Part shown: piece by piece, positions 54,328 to 62,822 of the stretch
Layout of the letters: every line of letters begins with the position of its first letter
Position numbering within the stretch: position 1 is the stretch's first letter
Origin: Sabulicella glaciei
GTDB taxonomy: Bacteria > Pseudomonadota > Alphaproteobacteria > Acetobacterales > Acetobacteraceae
Reading direction: 5' to 3'
DNA length: 64,000 nucleotides
Assembly (NCBI RefSeq): GCF_026183895.1
Contig: NZ_JAPFQI010000005.1
Location: 62,001-126,000, forward strand
Notes under the pieces: generated by a model
Told to the model about the DNA's origin: nothing
Databases searched by the model: none
The model's input: the letters and a program-made list of their open reading frames with translations, nothing else
Program-made: the position numbers and the translations under genes

Positions 54328-54396
54328 CGCGCGGCTTCATGGCTGGGGCGCAGGGGGCCGATGCCACCCCGGCGCGCCTCGGGCGTTCGAGTCGCC

Positions 54397-54540
54397 ATGC
54401 CCGACGAAAACTGCCTCAACATCCGCCTGAGCGAATACTTCCAGAGCCGCGACGAGACCCGTCGCCGCTCCGCCGAAGACGCGGCCCGGGACGAGCCGGA
54501 CCACGAAGACGGCGAAGACGAGACGGACGAGCGGGGCTAG
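54397..54540 (+). CDS. Small acidic protein of 47 residues
   Basis: A short frame starting MPDENCLNIRLSEYFQS and continuing with a highly charged, Asp/Glu/Arg-rich tail (for example DEPDHEDGEDETDERG at the end). The composition is acidic and probably disordered. The ATG has only a weak ribosome-binding site. It sits in the gap between lepA and the convergent phaB. Codon use looks like the neighbours, but coding capacity needs protein evidence; confidence is modest. Confidence 0.45.
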   Translation: MPDENCLNIRLSEYFQSRDETRRRSAEDAARDEPDHEDGEDETDERG

Positions 54541-54552
54541 GCCCCGCGCGGC

Positions 54553-55275
54553 TCAGTACATGTGCTGACCGCCATTGATGCTCAGCGTGGAGCCGGTGAT
54601 GAAATCCGCATCGTCGGCCGTCAGGAAGACCACGCCGCGCGCGATGTCCTCCGCCGTGCCCAGGCGGCCGCGCGGGATGCGGGCGATGATCTTTTCCAGC
54701 ACGTCGGGCGGCACGGCGCGCACCATCTCCGTGTCCACGTAGCCTGGAGCAATGGCGTTGACGGTGATCTGGTTACGGGCGCCTTCCTGGGCCAGCGCCT
54801 TGGTGAAGCCGTGGATGCCCGACTTGGCGGCGGCGTAGTTCACCTGCCCGTACTGCCCCGCCTGCCCGTTGATGGAGCCGATATTGACGATCCGCCCGAA
54901 CTTGCGCGCCGTCATGCCGTCCCACACAGCCTTGCAGGTGTTGTAGCAGGAGCCGAGATTGGTATCGATCACGTCGTCCCACATCTGCCTGGTCAGCTTG
55001 CGCATCACGGAGTCGCGCGTGATGCCGGCATTGTTCACCAGGATTTCAACCGGCCCGTGCTCCGCCTCCACCTTCTGCACGGCGGCGACGCAGGCCTCGT
55101 AGTCGGACACGTCGAACTTGATGCAAGGAATGCCCGTGCGCTCGGTGAAGGCCTGCGCGGCCGCGTCATTGCCGGCATAGCTGGCGACGACCGTTCGCCC
55201 CGCGGCCTTCAGGCCTTCGCTGATCGCAGCGCCGATGCCGCGCTGCCCGCCGGTGACGAGCGCCAAACGTGCCAT
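54553..55275 (-). CDS. phaB: Acetoacetyl-CoA reductase PhaB
   Basis: PhaB reduces acetoacetyl-CoA to (R)-3-hydroxybutyryl-CoA with NADPH, the second step to polyhydroxybutyrate. The 240-residue SDR has TGGQRGIG at residues 8-15, the NNAGITRD strand, Ser in IVNIGSINGQAGQ, catalytic YAAAK and the family-typical C-terminus INGGQHMY. An ATG at 55275 with a GGGAGGAA site is chosen over an upstream in-frame start. The other PHB genes (phaA, phaC) are not in the window. Confidence 0.92.
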   Translation of the reverse strand: MARLALVTGGQRGIGAAISEGLKAAGRTVVASYAGNDAAAQAFTERTGIPCIKFDVSDYEACVAAVQKVEAEHGPVEILVNNAGITRDSVMRKLTRQMWDDVIDTNLGSCYNTCKAVWDGMTARKFGRIVNIGSINGQAGQYGQVNYAAAKSGIHGFTKALAQEGARNQITVNAIAPGYVDTEMVRAVPPDVLEKIIARIPRGRLGTAEDIARGVVFLTADDADFITGSTLSINGGQHMY

Positions 55276-55310
55276 TGCCGATTCCTCCCAGCCATTCCGA
55301 GGCCGTTGCG

Positions 55311-55340
55311 ATTGCACCCCAAGCGGCTTGCCGAAATCAA
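55311..55340 (-). promoter_or_regulatory. Candidate promoter for phaB
   Basis: On the minus strand TTGATT (55335-55340) and TGCAAT (55311-55316) are 18 bases apart, ending 35 bases before the phaB ATG. The match to consensus is moderate. Confidence 0.35.
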
Positions 55341-55371
55341 GCCTTTGTCGTGCGCCGCGGAAAACGGCCCG

Positions 55372-56007
55372 CTATTTCCGCCGCAGCAGGAATAGCGCCT
55401 GCTCGCCGAAAAGGTTGGCAAGGCGCACGGATCGGCGCCACGGCGCGCGCGCTCCCTTCTCGTCCACCGCCAGCCAGCGCTCGATGACATAGCCGTCCAG
55501 CCCCGCCAGGGCGACGAAGTCTAGGATGGTGCAGGGATGGATGTTCGGCGTCTCGTACCAGGGGCGCGACCACGTCTCCGTGTCCGGCATGCGGCCGGTG
55601 GAAAGCAGCTTCCAGCGGACCTGCCAGTGGCCGAAATTCGGAAAGGACAGGATGGCGTGGCGGCCGATGCGCAGCATCTGGCGCAGCACCTCGCGCGGGC
55701 GCTCCACCGCCTGGAGGGTGCGCGACAGCACCACGTAGTCGAAGGCGCCATCCGGATAGAAGGCGAGGTCGTTGTCCGCGTCGCCATGGATCACGGAGAG
55801 GCCCTGCGCCACCGCGTCGGTCGCCGCCCCCATGTCGATCTCGATGCCGCGCGCATCGGCGCGCTTCTCCTCGACCAGATGCGCCATCAGCGAGCCGTCG
55901 CCGCAGCCGATGTCCAGCACCCGCGCGCCCTCGGGAATCATCTCCGCGATGAGGCGGAGGTCGAGGCGCATGTTCTTGGCGACGTAGCGGATATGGCCGT
56001 CGGGCAT
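55372..56007 (-). CDS. metW: Methionine biosynthesis protein MetW
   Basis: MetW is a SAM-dependent methyltransferase-like protein always found with metX; it supports homoserine O-acylation, probably as a partner of MetX. The 211-residue protein has the SAM motif ARVLDIGCGDGSLM near residue 28 and the MetW-specific FPNFGHWQVRWKLLSTGRMP near residue 125. Its ATG shares a base with the stop of the DinB-like gene (TGATG), so it is the last gene of metX-dinB-metW. Confidence 0.94.
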   Translation of the reverse strand: MPDGHIRYVAKNMRLDLRLIAEMIPEGARVLDIGCGDGSLMAHLVEEKRADARGIEIDMGAATDAVAQGLSVIHGDADNDLAFYPDGAFDYVVLSRTLQAVERPREVLRQMLRIGRHAILSFPNFGHWQVRWKLLSTGRMPDTETWSRPWYETPNIHPCTILDFVALAGLDGYVIERWLAVDEKGARAPWRRSVRLANLFGEQALFLLRRK

Positions 56008-56570
56008 CAGCGGAAATCCCCGAACACCGTGTCCTCGCTCCAGCCGAGTTCCGCGAACTCCACAGCGCGCAGCGGCGCCTCGCCATGGCTGAAGAACTCG
56101 TCCAGCTGCGGCGGCTTGATGACGGTCCCGGACAGCATGGCGTGGGCCTGGCCGCGATGGTGGACCTGATGCTGGAAGACGTGCAGCAGCAGCCGGTCCG
56201 CCCGCTCCTCCTGCACGCGGGTGATGCGGTGGACGCGAATGACGCGGCCCAGCGCCGCATCGTCCAGTCCTTCGCAGAAGGCGACGAGGCGGCGATCCAC
56301 CTCCGCCTGGGCGGGCTGCAACTCCGCCATCGTCCGGCACGGCTCCGGGTCCGCCCAGGCGGCAGGGCCGAGCGTGCCGCCCTCCATCGCATCCACGTAG
56401 AAGCGGTCGATGACGAGGATGTGGTTCAGCGTCGCGCGGAGGGAGGGAAAGAAGCCGGTGCGCGGGGCCTCGAACTCTTCCTGGCTCAGCTTCGCGCAGG
56501 CCTTGTGCAGGCGCAGATTCGCCCAGGCATTGTTGCGCGCCTGGGCGAGGAGCAGCGCCGCGCCGCTCAC
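56007..56570 (-). CDS. DinB-superfamily protein inserted between metX and metW
   Basis: A 187-residue four-helix-bundle protein of the DinB/YfiT type. One putative metal-ligand His is in [13 protein letters not shown] (about residue 48), and a His cluster lies in [17 protein letters not shown] (about residue 135-145). Family members are metalloproteins with diverse thiol-transferase roles (bacillithiol, mycothiol or glutathione). It starts at GTG, overlapping the metX stop as GTGA, and overlaps metW as TGATG, so the three are translationally coupled. Its role in methionine metabolism is unknown. Confidence 0.87.
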   Translation of the reverse strand: MSGAALLLAQARNNAWANLRLHKACAKLSQEEFEAPRTGFFPSLRATLNHILVIDRFYVDAMEGGTLGPAAWADPEPCRTMAELQPAQAEVDRRLVAFCEGLDDAALGRVIRVHRITRVQEERADRLLLHVFQHQVHHRGQAHAMLSGTVIKPPQLDEFFSHGEAPLRAVEFAELGWSEDTVFGDFR

Positions 56571-57715
56571 AGTCCGGCCTCGCGCGCCGCGCCGCGCAGG
56601 AAGCCGCCCAGGGCGCGATGGAAATCCGGCTCATCCAGGAGGAAGGCGTCGTGGCCCTTGTCGGTGGTGATCTCGACAAAGGAGGTCCGCGCGGCGGCCG
56701 CGTTCAGGGCGCGCACCAGGGCGCGGCTCTCGCTCGTCGGGAAAAGCCAGTCGCTGCTGAAGGAGGCGACGAAGAAGCGCGTCGGCGTGTTCTCGAAGGC
56801 GGCCGCGACGGAGCCGTGCTCCTGCGAGAGGTCGAAGTAGTCCATGGCGCGGGTGATGGTGAGGTAGGAATTCGCGTCGAAGCGCCGCACGAAGGTGGAG
56901 CCCTGGTGGCGCAGGTAGCTTTCCACCTGGAACACGTCCTCCAGGAAGGTCACGGCGCTGGCGCCCTGGAGGCGGCGGCCGAATTTCCGCATCAGCGCCT
57001 CCTCGCTCAGATAGGTGATGTGCGCGATCATGCGCGCCACGGACAGGCCCTGGGCCGGGATGCGTCCGTCCTCCCAGTAGCGGCCGCCCTTCCAGTCCGG
57101 GTCGGCGTGGATGGCGGCGCGCCCCACCTCGTGGAAGGCGATGTTCTGCGCGCTGTGGTGGGTGGCGCAGGCGACCGGCGCGGCGGCCAGCACGGAATCC
57201 GGATAGGTCGCGGCCCATTCCAGCACCTGCATGCCCCCCATGGAGCCGCCGATCACCGCCAGCAGCCGGGTGATGCCCAGGTGGTCCACCAGCTTCTTCT
57301 GGGTGCGGACCATGTCGCGGATCGTAACGGTGGGGAAATCCGTGCCCCAGGGCCGGCCCATCCCGCGCCCGTCCTCGTCCGTCATCTCCTCGCGCGGGCC
57401 GGTCGTGCCCATGCAGCCGCCCAGCACGTTGGCGCAGATGACAAAGAACCGGTCCGTGTCCACCGGCAGGCCGGGGCCGACCAGGTTGGACCACCAGCCG
57501 GGCTTGCCGGTGACGGGCTGCCGCTCGGCCACGTACTGGTCGCCGGTCAGGGCGTGGCAGATCAGGATGGCGTTGGAACGCGCGGCGTTGAGCGTGCCAT
57601 AGGTGCGGAAGGCGACGGCAAGCGGCCGGATCGTGGCGCCGCAGTCGAGCGTCAGCCCCTCCTCCAGCACGACGCGCTGGTGCTCCACGACCGGAAAGGG
57701 GGCGAGCGTCCTCAT
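56567..57715 (-). CDS. metX: Homoserine O-acetyltransferase MetX
   Basis: MetX acylates homoserine for methionine synthesis. The 382-residue alpha/beta hydrolase has the nucleophile Ser158 in [14 protein letters not shown], catalytic Asp in [12 protein letters not shown] and His in [10 protein letters not shown], and ends in a typical lid-containing domain. Acetyl- or succinyl-CoA specificity is not settled by sequence alone. ATG at 57715, divergent from the chorismate-mutase gene. The 78-base gap holds a 6-bp hairpin (57738-57760) but no riboswitch I can identify. Confidence 0.95.
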   Translation of the reverse strand: MRTLAPFPVVEHQRVVLEEGLTLDCGATIRPLAVAFRTYGTLNAARSNAILICHALTGDQYVAERQPVTGKPGWWSNLVGPGLPVDTDRFFVICANVLGGCMGTTGPREEMTDEDGRGMGRPWGTDFPTVTIRDMVRTQKKLVDHLGITRLLAVIGGSMGGMQVLEWAATYPDSVLAAAPVACATHHSAQNIAFHEVGRAAIHADPDWKGGRYWEDGRIPAQGLSVARMIAHITYLSEEALMRKFGRRLQGASAVTFLEDVFQVESYLRHQGSTFVRRFDANSYLTITRAMDYFDLSQEHGSVAAAFENTPTRFFVASFSSDWLFPTSESRALVRALNAAAARTSFVEITTDKGHDAFLLDEPDFHRALGGFLRGAAREAGL

Positions 57716-57793
57716 CCTGGGACAGGAGATAGGGCCGGCCAAGCCCCGGGGCAACTTGGCTTGCGGCGGGGGGACCGCTATGCCGGGGAAAGA

Positions 57794-58555
57794 ATGGCAG
57801 ACACCGAGACACTGGCCGGAGTCCGCGCCGAGCTGGACGCGCTGGATGACGGGATGCACGCGCTGCTGATGCGGCGCGCCGACGCCGTGGCGCGCCTCGC
57901 CGCCAGCGCCGCCAAGCCCAGCGGAACCGTGCTGCGCCCGGGGCGGGAGGCTGCGATCCTGCGCCGTCTGCTCCGCCGGCACGAGGGGAGCCTGCCGCGC
58001 GCCGCCCTGGTCCGCATCTGGCGGGAGATCTTCGCCGCCTCCGTCGCCCAGCAGGGCGGCTTCTCCGTGGCCGTGCCGCCCGACCCCGCCCTCGCGCGCC
58101 TCGCCGCCGAGCATTTCGGCACCGGCACTGCCCTGCGGCCGCAGCCCAGCCTCGCCGCCGCGCTGAGCGCCGTGGCCGGGGGCGGGGCCGCCGCCGCCCT
58201 CCTCCCCTGGCCGCGCGACGGCGAGGCGGAGGAGGAGGCGTGGTGGACCCGCTTCGACGCGCAGCAGCTCCAGGTCATCGCGCGCCTGCCCTTCCTCCAT
58301 CCCGGCGAGCCGCCGCTGGAGGCCGCGGTGGTGGCGCTGAACCCGGCCGATTCCTCCGGCGAGGACCGCGTGCTGTTCCGGCTGGAAGCGCCGGAGGAAA
58401 GCCGCGCCGCCCTCGCCGCGCGCCACCCCGGCGCCCGCGTCCTGATCGCCCGGCGCGAGGCGGGGAGAACCCGTGCCCTGCTGGAGGCCGAGACGGCGCC
58501 GCCCGGCGCCACCGTGCTCGGCCGCTACGCCCTTCCCGAACGAGGTGCCGCATGA
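57794..58555 (+). CDS. Chorismate mutase (AroQ type), extended form
   Basis: A 253-residue protein whose first 90 residues form an AroQ chorismate-mutase helix bundle ([24 protein letters not shown], then [18 protein letters not shown] and LVRIWREIF, with the active-site Arg and Lys positions present). This domain turns chorismate into prephenate. The remaining 160 residues are Ala-rich and resemble a degenerate prephenate dehydratase/regulatory half, with no dehydratase motif seen. It overlaps hisC as ATGA and is the first gene of a chorismate mutase-hisC-prephenate dehydrogenase operon. Confidence 0.88.
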   Translation: MADTETLAGVRAELDALDDGMHALLMRRADAVARLAASAAKPSGTVLRPGREAAILRRLLRRHEGSLPRAALVRIWREIFAASVAQQGGFSVAVPPDPALARLAAEHFGTGTALRPQPSLAAALSAVAGGGAAAALLPWPRDGEAEEEAWWTRFDAQQLQVIARLPFLHPGEPPLEAAVVALNPADSSGEDRVLFRLEAPEESRAALAARHPGARVLIARREAGRTRALLEAETAPPGATVLGRYALPERGAA

Positions 58556-59646
58556 CCGCGCTGCTCCCCCGCCCCTCCATCCTCTCGATCGAGCCCTATG
58601 TCGGCGGCGAGTCGAAGCTGCCGGGGGTGAACCGGATCATCAAGCTCTCCTCCAACGAGGGCGCCTTCGGCCCGCCGCCCATGGCGGTGGAGGCGATCAC
58701 GGCGATGGCGCGCGAGGCGCATCGCTACCCCGATGGCGGCGCGACGCGGCTGCGCGAGGCGATCGGCGCGCGCTTCGGCCTCGACCCCGCGCGCATCGTC
58801 TGCGGCAACGGCTCGGACGAGCTGATCGCCTACCTGATCCTCGCCTATGGCGGCGAGGGGACGGAGCTGATCATGCCCGCGCACGGCTTCGTGATGTACG
58901 ACCTGACGGGCCGCTATGCCGGCTGCCGCGTCATCAAGGTGCCGGAGCGCAACCTCGTCGCCGACGTGGACGCGATGCTGGCGGCGGTGGGGCCGCGCAC
59001 CAAGCTGGTCTGTCTGGTGAACCCCAACAACCCGACCGGGGCGCTGCTGCCGCGGAACGAGGTGGAGCGGCTGCGCGCCGGGCTGCGCGACGACATCCTG
59101 CTGATCCTCGACGCGGCCTATGCCGAATACGTCACCGACCCCGACTACGACCCCGGGCAGGCGCTGGTGGATGCCTCGGGCAACACGGTGATGACGCGCA
59201 CCTTCAGCAAGATCTTCGGCCTGGGCGGGATGCGGCTGGGCTGGGCCTACATGCCGCCCAATGTGGCGGACGTGCTGGCGCGCATCCGCGGCCCCTTCAA
59301 CGTGAACGCCGCCGCCATACAGGCCGGCATCGCCGCCCTGGCGGAGCCGGGCTGGATCGAGCGCAGCGTGGCGCACAACGAGGAATGGCGCGCGAAGCTC
59401 TCGGCGGGGCTGGAGGCGGCGGGCATCAAGGCCTGGCCGAGCGCGTGCAACTTCGTCCTCGCCGATTTCGGCACGGCGGAGGGGGCAGTGGCTGCCGACG
59501 CGGCGCTGCGCGCGCGCGGAGTCATCGCCCGCATGGTCGGCGGGTACGCCCTGCCTTCCTGCCTGCGCATCACCGTCGGCACCGCCGAGGAGTGCCAGAT
59601 GGTGATCGACGCGCTCACGGAGTTCATGAGGACGAAGTCCTCGTGA
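58552..59646 (+). CDS. hisC: Histidinol-phosphate / aromatic aminotransferase HisC
   Basis: A 364-residue class I aminotransferase with [12 protein letters not shown], the NPNNPTG motif at 158-164, LDAAYAEYV and the PLP-binding lysine Lys220 in [17 protein letters not shown]. In this genetic context (after chorismate mutase, before a prephenate dehydrogenase) it may double as the aminotransferase for tyrosine and phenylalanine, a dual use known in Alphaproteobacteria. The ATG overlaps the upstream stop. The 121-base gap after it is occupied by the dispersed repeat. Confidence 0.94.
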   Translation: MTALLPRPSILSIEPYVGGESKLPGVNRIIKLSSNEGAFGPPPMAVEAITAMAREAHRYPDGGATRLREAIGARFGLDPARIVCGNGSDELIAYLILAYGGEGTELIMPAHGFVMYDLTGRYAGCRVIKVPERNLVADVDAMLAAVGPRTKLVCLVNPNNPTGALLPRNEVERLRAGLRDDILLILDAAYAEYVTDPDYDPGQALVDASGNTVMTRTFSKIFGLGGMRLGWAYMPPNVADVLARIRGPFNVNAAAIQAGIAALAEPGWIERSVAHNEEWRAKLSAGLEAAGIKAWPSACNFVLADFGTAEGAVAADAALRARGVIARMVGGYALPSCLRITVGTAEECQMVIDALTEFMRTKSS

Positions 59647-59661
59647 ATTCGTTGATTTCTC

Positions 59662-59764
59662 GCCCTCAGGCGCCGGGCGCGGCCTCCGGCTGCTTGGCTT
59701 GCGCGCCTCAGACGTGGAGCGCGGGTTGGGCGGTTCCGAGCCGCGCGCCGGCCGCCTTGCGGCC
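59662..59764 (+). repeat. Dispersed intergenic repeat, copy A
   Basis: Lies between hisC and the prephenate dehydrogenase gene. Block 1 (59662-59700) and block 2 (59744-59764) match the gap between the two M16 genes at about 38.6-38.8 kb in 36/39 and 21/21 bases. The 3' block folds as GGCCGC-CTT-GCGGCC. Because the repeat covers 59662-59764, the real start of the next gene should lie after it. Confidence 0.75.
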
Positions 59765-59767
59765 AGG

Positions 59768-60676
59768 ATGCCGCCGGCGGGTGTCGCGGTGACCACCCCC
59801 GTCTTCCAGCGCCTTTGCCTGATCGGCGCGGGGCTGATCGGTTCCTCCATCGCGCGGCGCAACCGCGAGCGCGGCGACCTGGCCGGGGAGGTGGTGGTGA
59901 CGGCGCGTTCCGCCGCCACGCTGGCGCGCGTGCGCGAGCTGGGCTTCGCCGACCGGGTGGAGGAGGATGCGGCCGAGGCGGTGAAGGACGCGGACGGCGT
60001 CATCTTCTGCGTGCCCGTCGGCGCCTATGCCGGGGTGATGCGGCACATCGCGCCGCATCTCGCCCCCGGCGCCATCCTGTCCGATGTCGGCTCCACCAAG
60101 GGCAGCGTCATCCGCGACCTCCTGCCCCTTTGCCCGCCCGGCGTGCGCCTCGTGCCCGCGCATCCCATGGCGGGCACGGAGCATAGCGGCCCCGATGCCG
60201 GCTTCCCGACGCTGTTCGAGGGGCGCTACTGCATCGTCACCCCGCTGCCGAACGGCGACCCCCAGGCGGTGGAAAAGGTGCGGGAGTTCTGGCGCCGCTG
60301 CGGCTCGGCCGTGGAAAGCATGGATGCGGCGACGCACGACAAGGTGGTGGCCATCGTTTCCCACCTGCCGCACCTCATCGCCTTCACCATCTGCGGCACG
60401 GCCGACGACCTCAGTGAGGAAACGCGCGAAAGCGTGCTGAAATTCGCCGCTTCCGGCTTCCGCGACTTCACCCGCATCGCTTCCAGCGACGTGGCGATGT
60501 GGCGCGACGTGTTCCTGAACAACCGCGAGGCGGTGCTGGAGATGCTGGCCCGCTTCACGGAGGACGCGCACGCCTTCGGCCGCGCCATACGCTGGGGGCA
60601 GGAGGAGTTCATCGTGGACCGCATCCAGCGGGGCCGGAAGATCCGCCGCTCGCTGATCGAGCGGAAGCAGGCATGA
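59768..60676 (+). CDS. Prephenate/arogenate dehydrogenase (TyrA family)
   Basis: TyrA-type enzymes convert prephenate (or arogenate) to hydroxyphenylpyruvate (or tyrosine) with NAD(P). The roughly 302-residue protein has a Rossmann start (LIGAGLIGSSIARR), DVGSTKGSVI, HPMAGTEHSGPDAG with catalytic His, and SHLPHLIAFT in the helical domain. No ACT domain is visible. The start is ATG at 59768 or GTG at 59789, since an ATG at 59699 falls within the dispersed repeat. It completes the chorismate mutase-hisC-dehydrogenase operon. Confidence 0.93.
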   Translation: MPPAGVAVTTPVFQRLCLIGAGLIGSSIARRNRERGDLAGEVVVTARSAATLARVRELGFADRVEEDAAEAVKDADGVIFCVPVGAYAGVMRHIAPHLAPGAILSDVGSTKGSVIRDLLPLCPPGVRLVPAHPMAGTEHSGPDAGFPTLFEGRYCIVTPLPNGDPQAVEKVREFWRRCGSAVESMDAATHDKVVAIVSHLPHLIAFTICGTADDLSEETRESVLKFAASGFRDFTRIASSDVAMWRDVFLNNREAVLEMLARFTEDAHAFGRAIRWGQEEFIVDRIQRGRKIRRSLIERKQA

Positions 60677-60736
60677 CATGGACGCCGCGGCGTCCCGCCG
60701 TCTAGGCTTCCCCAAAACAATCAGGGAAGCCCGTCC

Positions 60737-61714
60737 ATGATCCCCCGCCGTCCCCTGCTCCTCGCCGCCCTGGCCGCGCCGGCCCTGGCCCGCGCCCAGG
60801 GGGGCCAGCCCGGCGCCTACCCGACGCGGCCGATCAACTTCATCATCCCCTTCGCCCCCGGCGGCGGGACGGACATCATCGCCCGCGCCCTCCAGCCCAC
60901 CCTGCAGGAGGAGCTCGGCCAGGCGATGGCGATCGAGAACCGGGCCGGCGCCTCGGGCACGCTGGGGATCGGGCAGGTCACGCGCGCGCGACCGGATGGC
61001 TACACCCTGGCGATGACGACGGTCAGCGCCTCCGCCGTGGTGCCGCCGCTGATGAACCCGCCGCCCTACGACATCCTGCGCGACCAGACGCCCGTGATCC
61101 TGGCCGGCACGGTGCCGCTCGTCGTGGTGGTGCCCAATGACAGCCCGGTGCGCGACTTTGCGGGTTTCCTGGCCCACGCCAAGGCCAATCCGGGCAAGCT
61201 GAACTACTCCTCCTCCGGCGTCGCGACGCAGCAGCATTTGGCGGCGGAGCTGCTTTCCGCCCAGGCCGGGCTGTCCATGGTGCACGTGCCGTTCCGCGGC
61301 ACCGGCCAGGCGGTGACGGAGGTGCTGGCGGGGCGCATCGACGTGGCGATGGACACGCTGCCCACCTACCTGCCGCATATCCGCGCCGGGCGGGTGCGCG
61401 CCATCGCCGTCACCATGCTGCAGCGCGTGGAATGGCTGCCCGACCTGCCCACCGTGGCCGAGAGCGGCTTTCCCGGCTTCGACGCCAATGTCTGGTATAT
61501 GATCATCGGCCCGGGCGGCCTGCCGGACCCCATCACCGAGCGCTGGGTCGCCGCCACCAACCGCGCCCTGGCCGAGCCGGCGGCCCGGGCGCGGCTACGC
61601 GAAAGCGGCTTCATCGTCGGCGGTGGCTCCTCGGCCGACGCGGCCGCGCTGCTGCGCCGCGACGCGGAGCGCTACGCGCGGGTGATCCGCGAGGCGCGCA
61701 TCAGGCTGGACTGA
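60737..61714 (+). CDS. Tripartite tricarboxylate transporter (Bug-family) binding protein
   Basis: A 325-residue exported protein (MIPRRPLLLAALAAPALARAQ) with the Bug fold: YPTRPINFIIPFAPGGGTDIIARAL, ENRAGASGTLGIGQVTRARPDGYT, LNYSSSGVATQQHL and DLPTVAESGFPGFDA. It binds an unknown small acid in the periplasm. No permease genes are adjacent, but it is followed after 4 bases by a flavin oxidoreductase and then an acyl-CoA dehydrogenase, suggesting uptake linked to catabolism of the bound compound. It is a second, distinct copy relative to the one at 40225-41196. Confidence 0.92.
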   Translation: MIPRRPLLLAALAAPALARAQGGQPGAYPTRPINFIIPFAPGGGTDIIARALQPTLQEELGQAMAIENRAGASGTLGIGQVTRARPDGYTLAMTTVSASAVVPPLMNPPPYDILRDQTPVILAGTVPLVVVVPNDSPVRDFAGFLAHAKANPGKLNYSSSGVATQQHLAAELLSAQAGLSMVHVPFRGTGQAVTEVLAGRIDVAMDTLPTYLPHIRAGRVRAIAVTMLQRVEWLPDLPTVAESGFPGFDANVWYMIIGPGGLPDPITERWVAATNRALAEPAARARLRESGFIVGGGSSADAAALLRRDAERYARVIREARIRLD

Positions 61715-61718
61715 ACGC

Positions 61719-62822
61719 ATGACACGAACCGCCCTCGTCCTCGGCGCCGGCATCATGGGGCTTTCCGCCGCATGGGGCCTCCATCGCGAGGGCTTTGCCG
61801 TTTCGGTGGTGGAGCAGGATGCGGTGCCCAATCCGCGCGGCTCCTCCGTGGACGACCACCGCCTGATCCGCCACGCCTATGGCGCGCAGCGCGGCTATAT
61901 GCGGATGGTGGACGAGGCCTACGAGGCGTGGGACGCGCTGTGGCGCGACCTGGGCACGGTGCTGCACGTGCCGACCGGCGTGCTGGCGCTGGACGAGGGC
62001 GGCGGCGACTGGCTGCGCGACAGCCGAGCCGCGCTGCGCGAGGCCGGGCATGCGGTGCAGGACCTCGCGGCCGGCTCGGTGGAGGCGCGCTTCCCGCTGC
62101 TGCGCGGCGCCGGCATCGCCGACGCCTTCCACATGGAGGCGGGAGGCGTGCTGCTGGCGCAGCGCATCGTCGCCGCCTTCGCGGCGCATCTGCGCGCGAA
62201 CGGCGTCGCCTTCCGCCAAGCCCGCGTGCGGGAGGTGGGCGAGGCGCTGACCCTGGAGGACGGGACGCGGCTTGCCGCCGACGCGCTGGTGGTGGCGGCG
62301 GGCCCGTGGGCCTCCCGCCTGCTGCCCGCCCTGCGCGGCCGGGTGACGCCCTCGGCGCAGGTGATCGTGCGGCTGCGCCCGCCCGATGCGGGGTGGTCGC
62401 GCATGCCCATGATCCTCGACCTGTCGCCAGCGGGCGGGTTCTACCTCGTCCCGCCCGTGGCCGGGACGCCGCTGAAGATCGGCGACCATTCCTTCTCGCT
62501 GCAAGGCGACCCGGACGACCCCGACCGCACGCCGGACCGGCGCGAGGTGGAGCGCATCCTGTCCCTCGCCGCGCGCCGGGTGCACGGCATCGAGGACTGG
62601 GCGCGGGAGGGCGAGGCGGTCTGCTTCTATGACGTGGAGCCGCGCGAGGCGTTCATCCTGGAACCCCTGGGCCGCCGCGCCTTTGTCATGTGCGGCTTCT
62701 CGGGCCACGGATTCAAGTTCGGCCCCGTGCTGGGGCTGCGCCTCGCCGCCACCCTGGCGGGGCGGGAGGAGACGGCGGCGCTGTCGCGCTGGGCCGCCGG
62801 AAGGGAGAGCGTCGCCGCATGA
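61719..62822 (+). CDS. DAO-family FAD-dependent oxidoreductase (sarcosine-oxidase-like)
   Basis: A 367-residue flavoprotein with the GxGxxG dinucleotide motif (LVLGAGIMGLSAAWGL) at residues 6-21 and a DAO/MSOX fold. The FAD-contacting C-terminus reads MCGFSGHGFKFGPVLG; in monomeric sarcosine oxidase the corresponding position holds the covalent-flavin Cys, here preserved as the C of MCGFSG. It likely oxidises an N-methyl or secondary amino acid. It starts 4 bases after the Bug-type gene and overlaps the next gene as ATGA. Confidence 0.87.
   Translation: MTRTALVLGAGIMGLSAAWGLHREGFAVSVVEQDAVPNPRGSSVDDHRLIRHAYGAQRGYMRMVDEAYEAWDALWRDLGTVLHVPTGVLALDEGGGDWLRDSRAALREAGHAVQDLAAGSVEARFPLLRGAGIADAFHMEAGGVLLAQRIVAAFAAHLRANGVAFRQARVREVGEALTLEDGTRLAADALVVAAGPWASRLLPALRGRVTPSAQVIVRLRPPDAGWSRMPMILDLSPAGGFYLVPPVAGTPLKIGDHSFSLQGDPDDPDRTPDRREVERILSLAARRVHGIEDWAREGEAVCFYDVEPREAFILEPLGRRAFVMCGFSGHGFKFGPVLGLRLAATLAGREETAALSRWAAGRESVAA

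Noticed and set aside
54380-54400. A tRNA T-arm-like string (GTTCGAGTC) near 54.39 kb
   Set aside because: No matching 5' acceptor strand or anticodon arm within 75 bases upstream; the element is part of the region before the small ORF.
57716-57793. SAM riboswitch upstream of metX
   Set aside because: Only one short hairpin is visible and no known SAM aptamer core was found; kept as a low-interest finding, not annotated as a riboswitch.
59699-59767. Upstream ATG start for the prephenate dehydrogenase gene
   Set aside because: This segment lies in the dispersed repeat (59662-59764), so coding there is unlikely; the start was moved to 59768.
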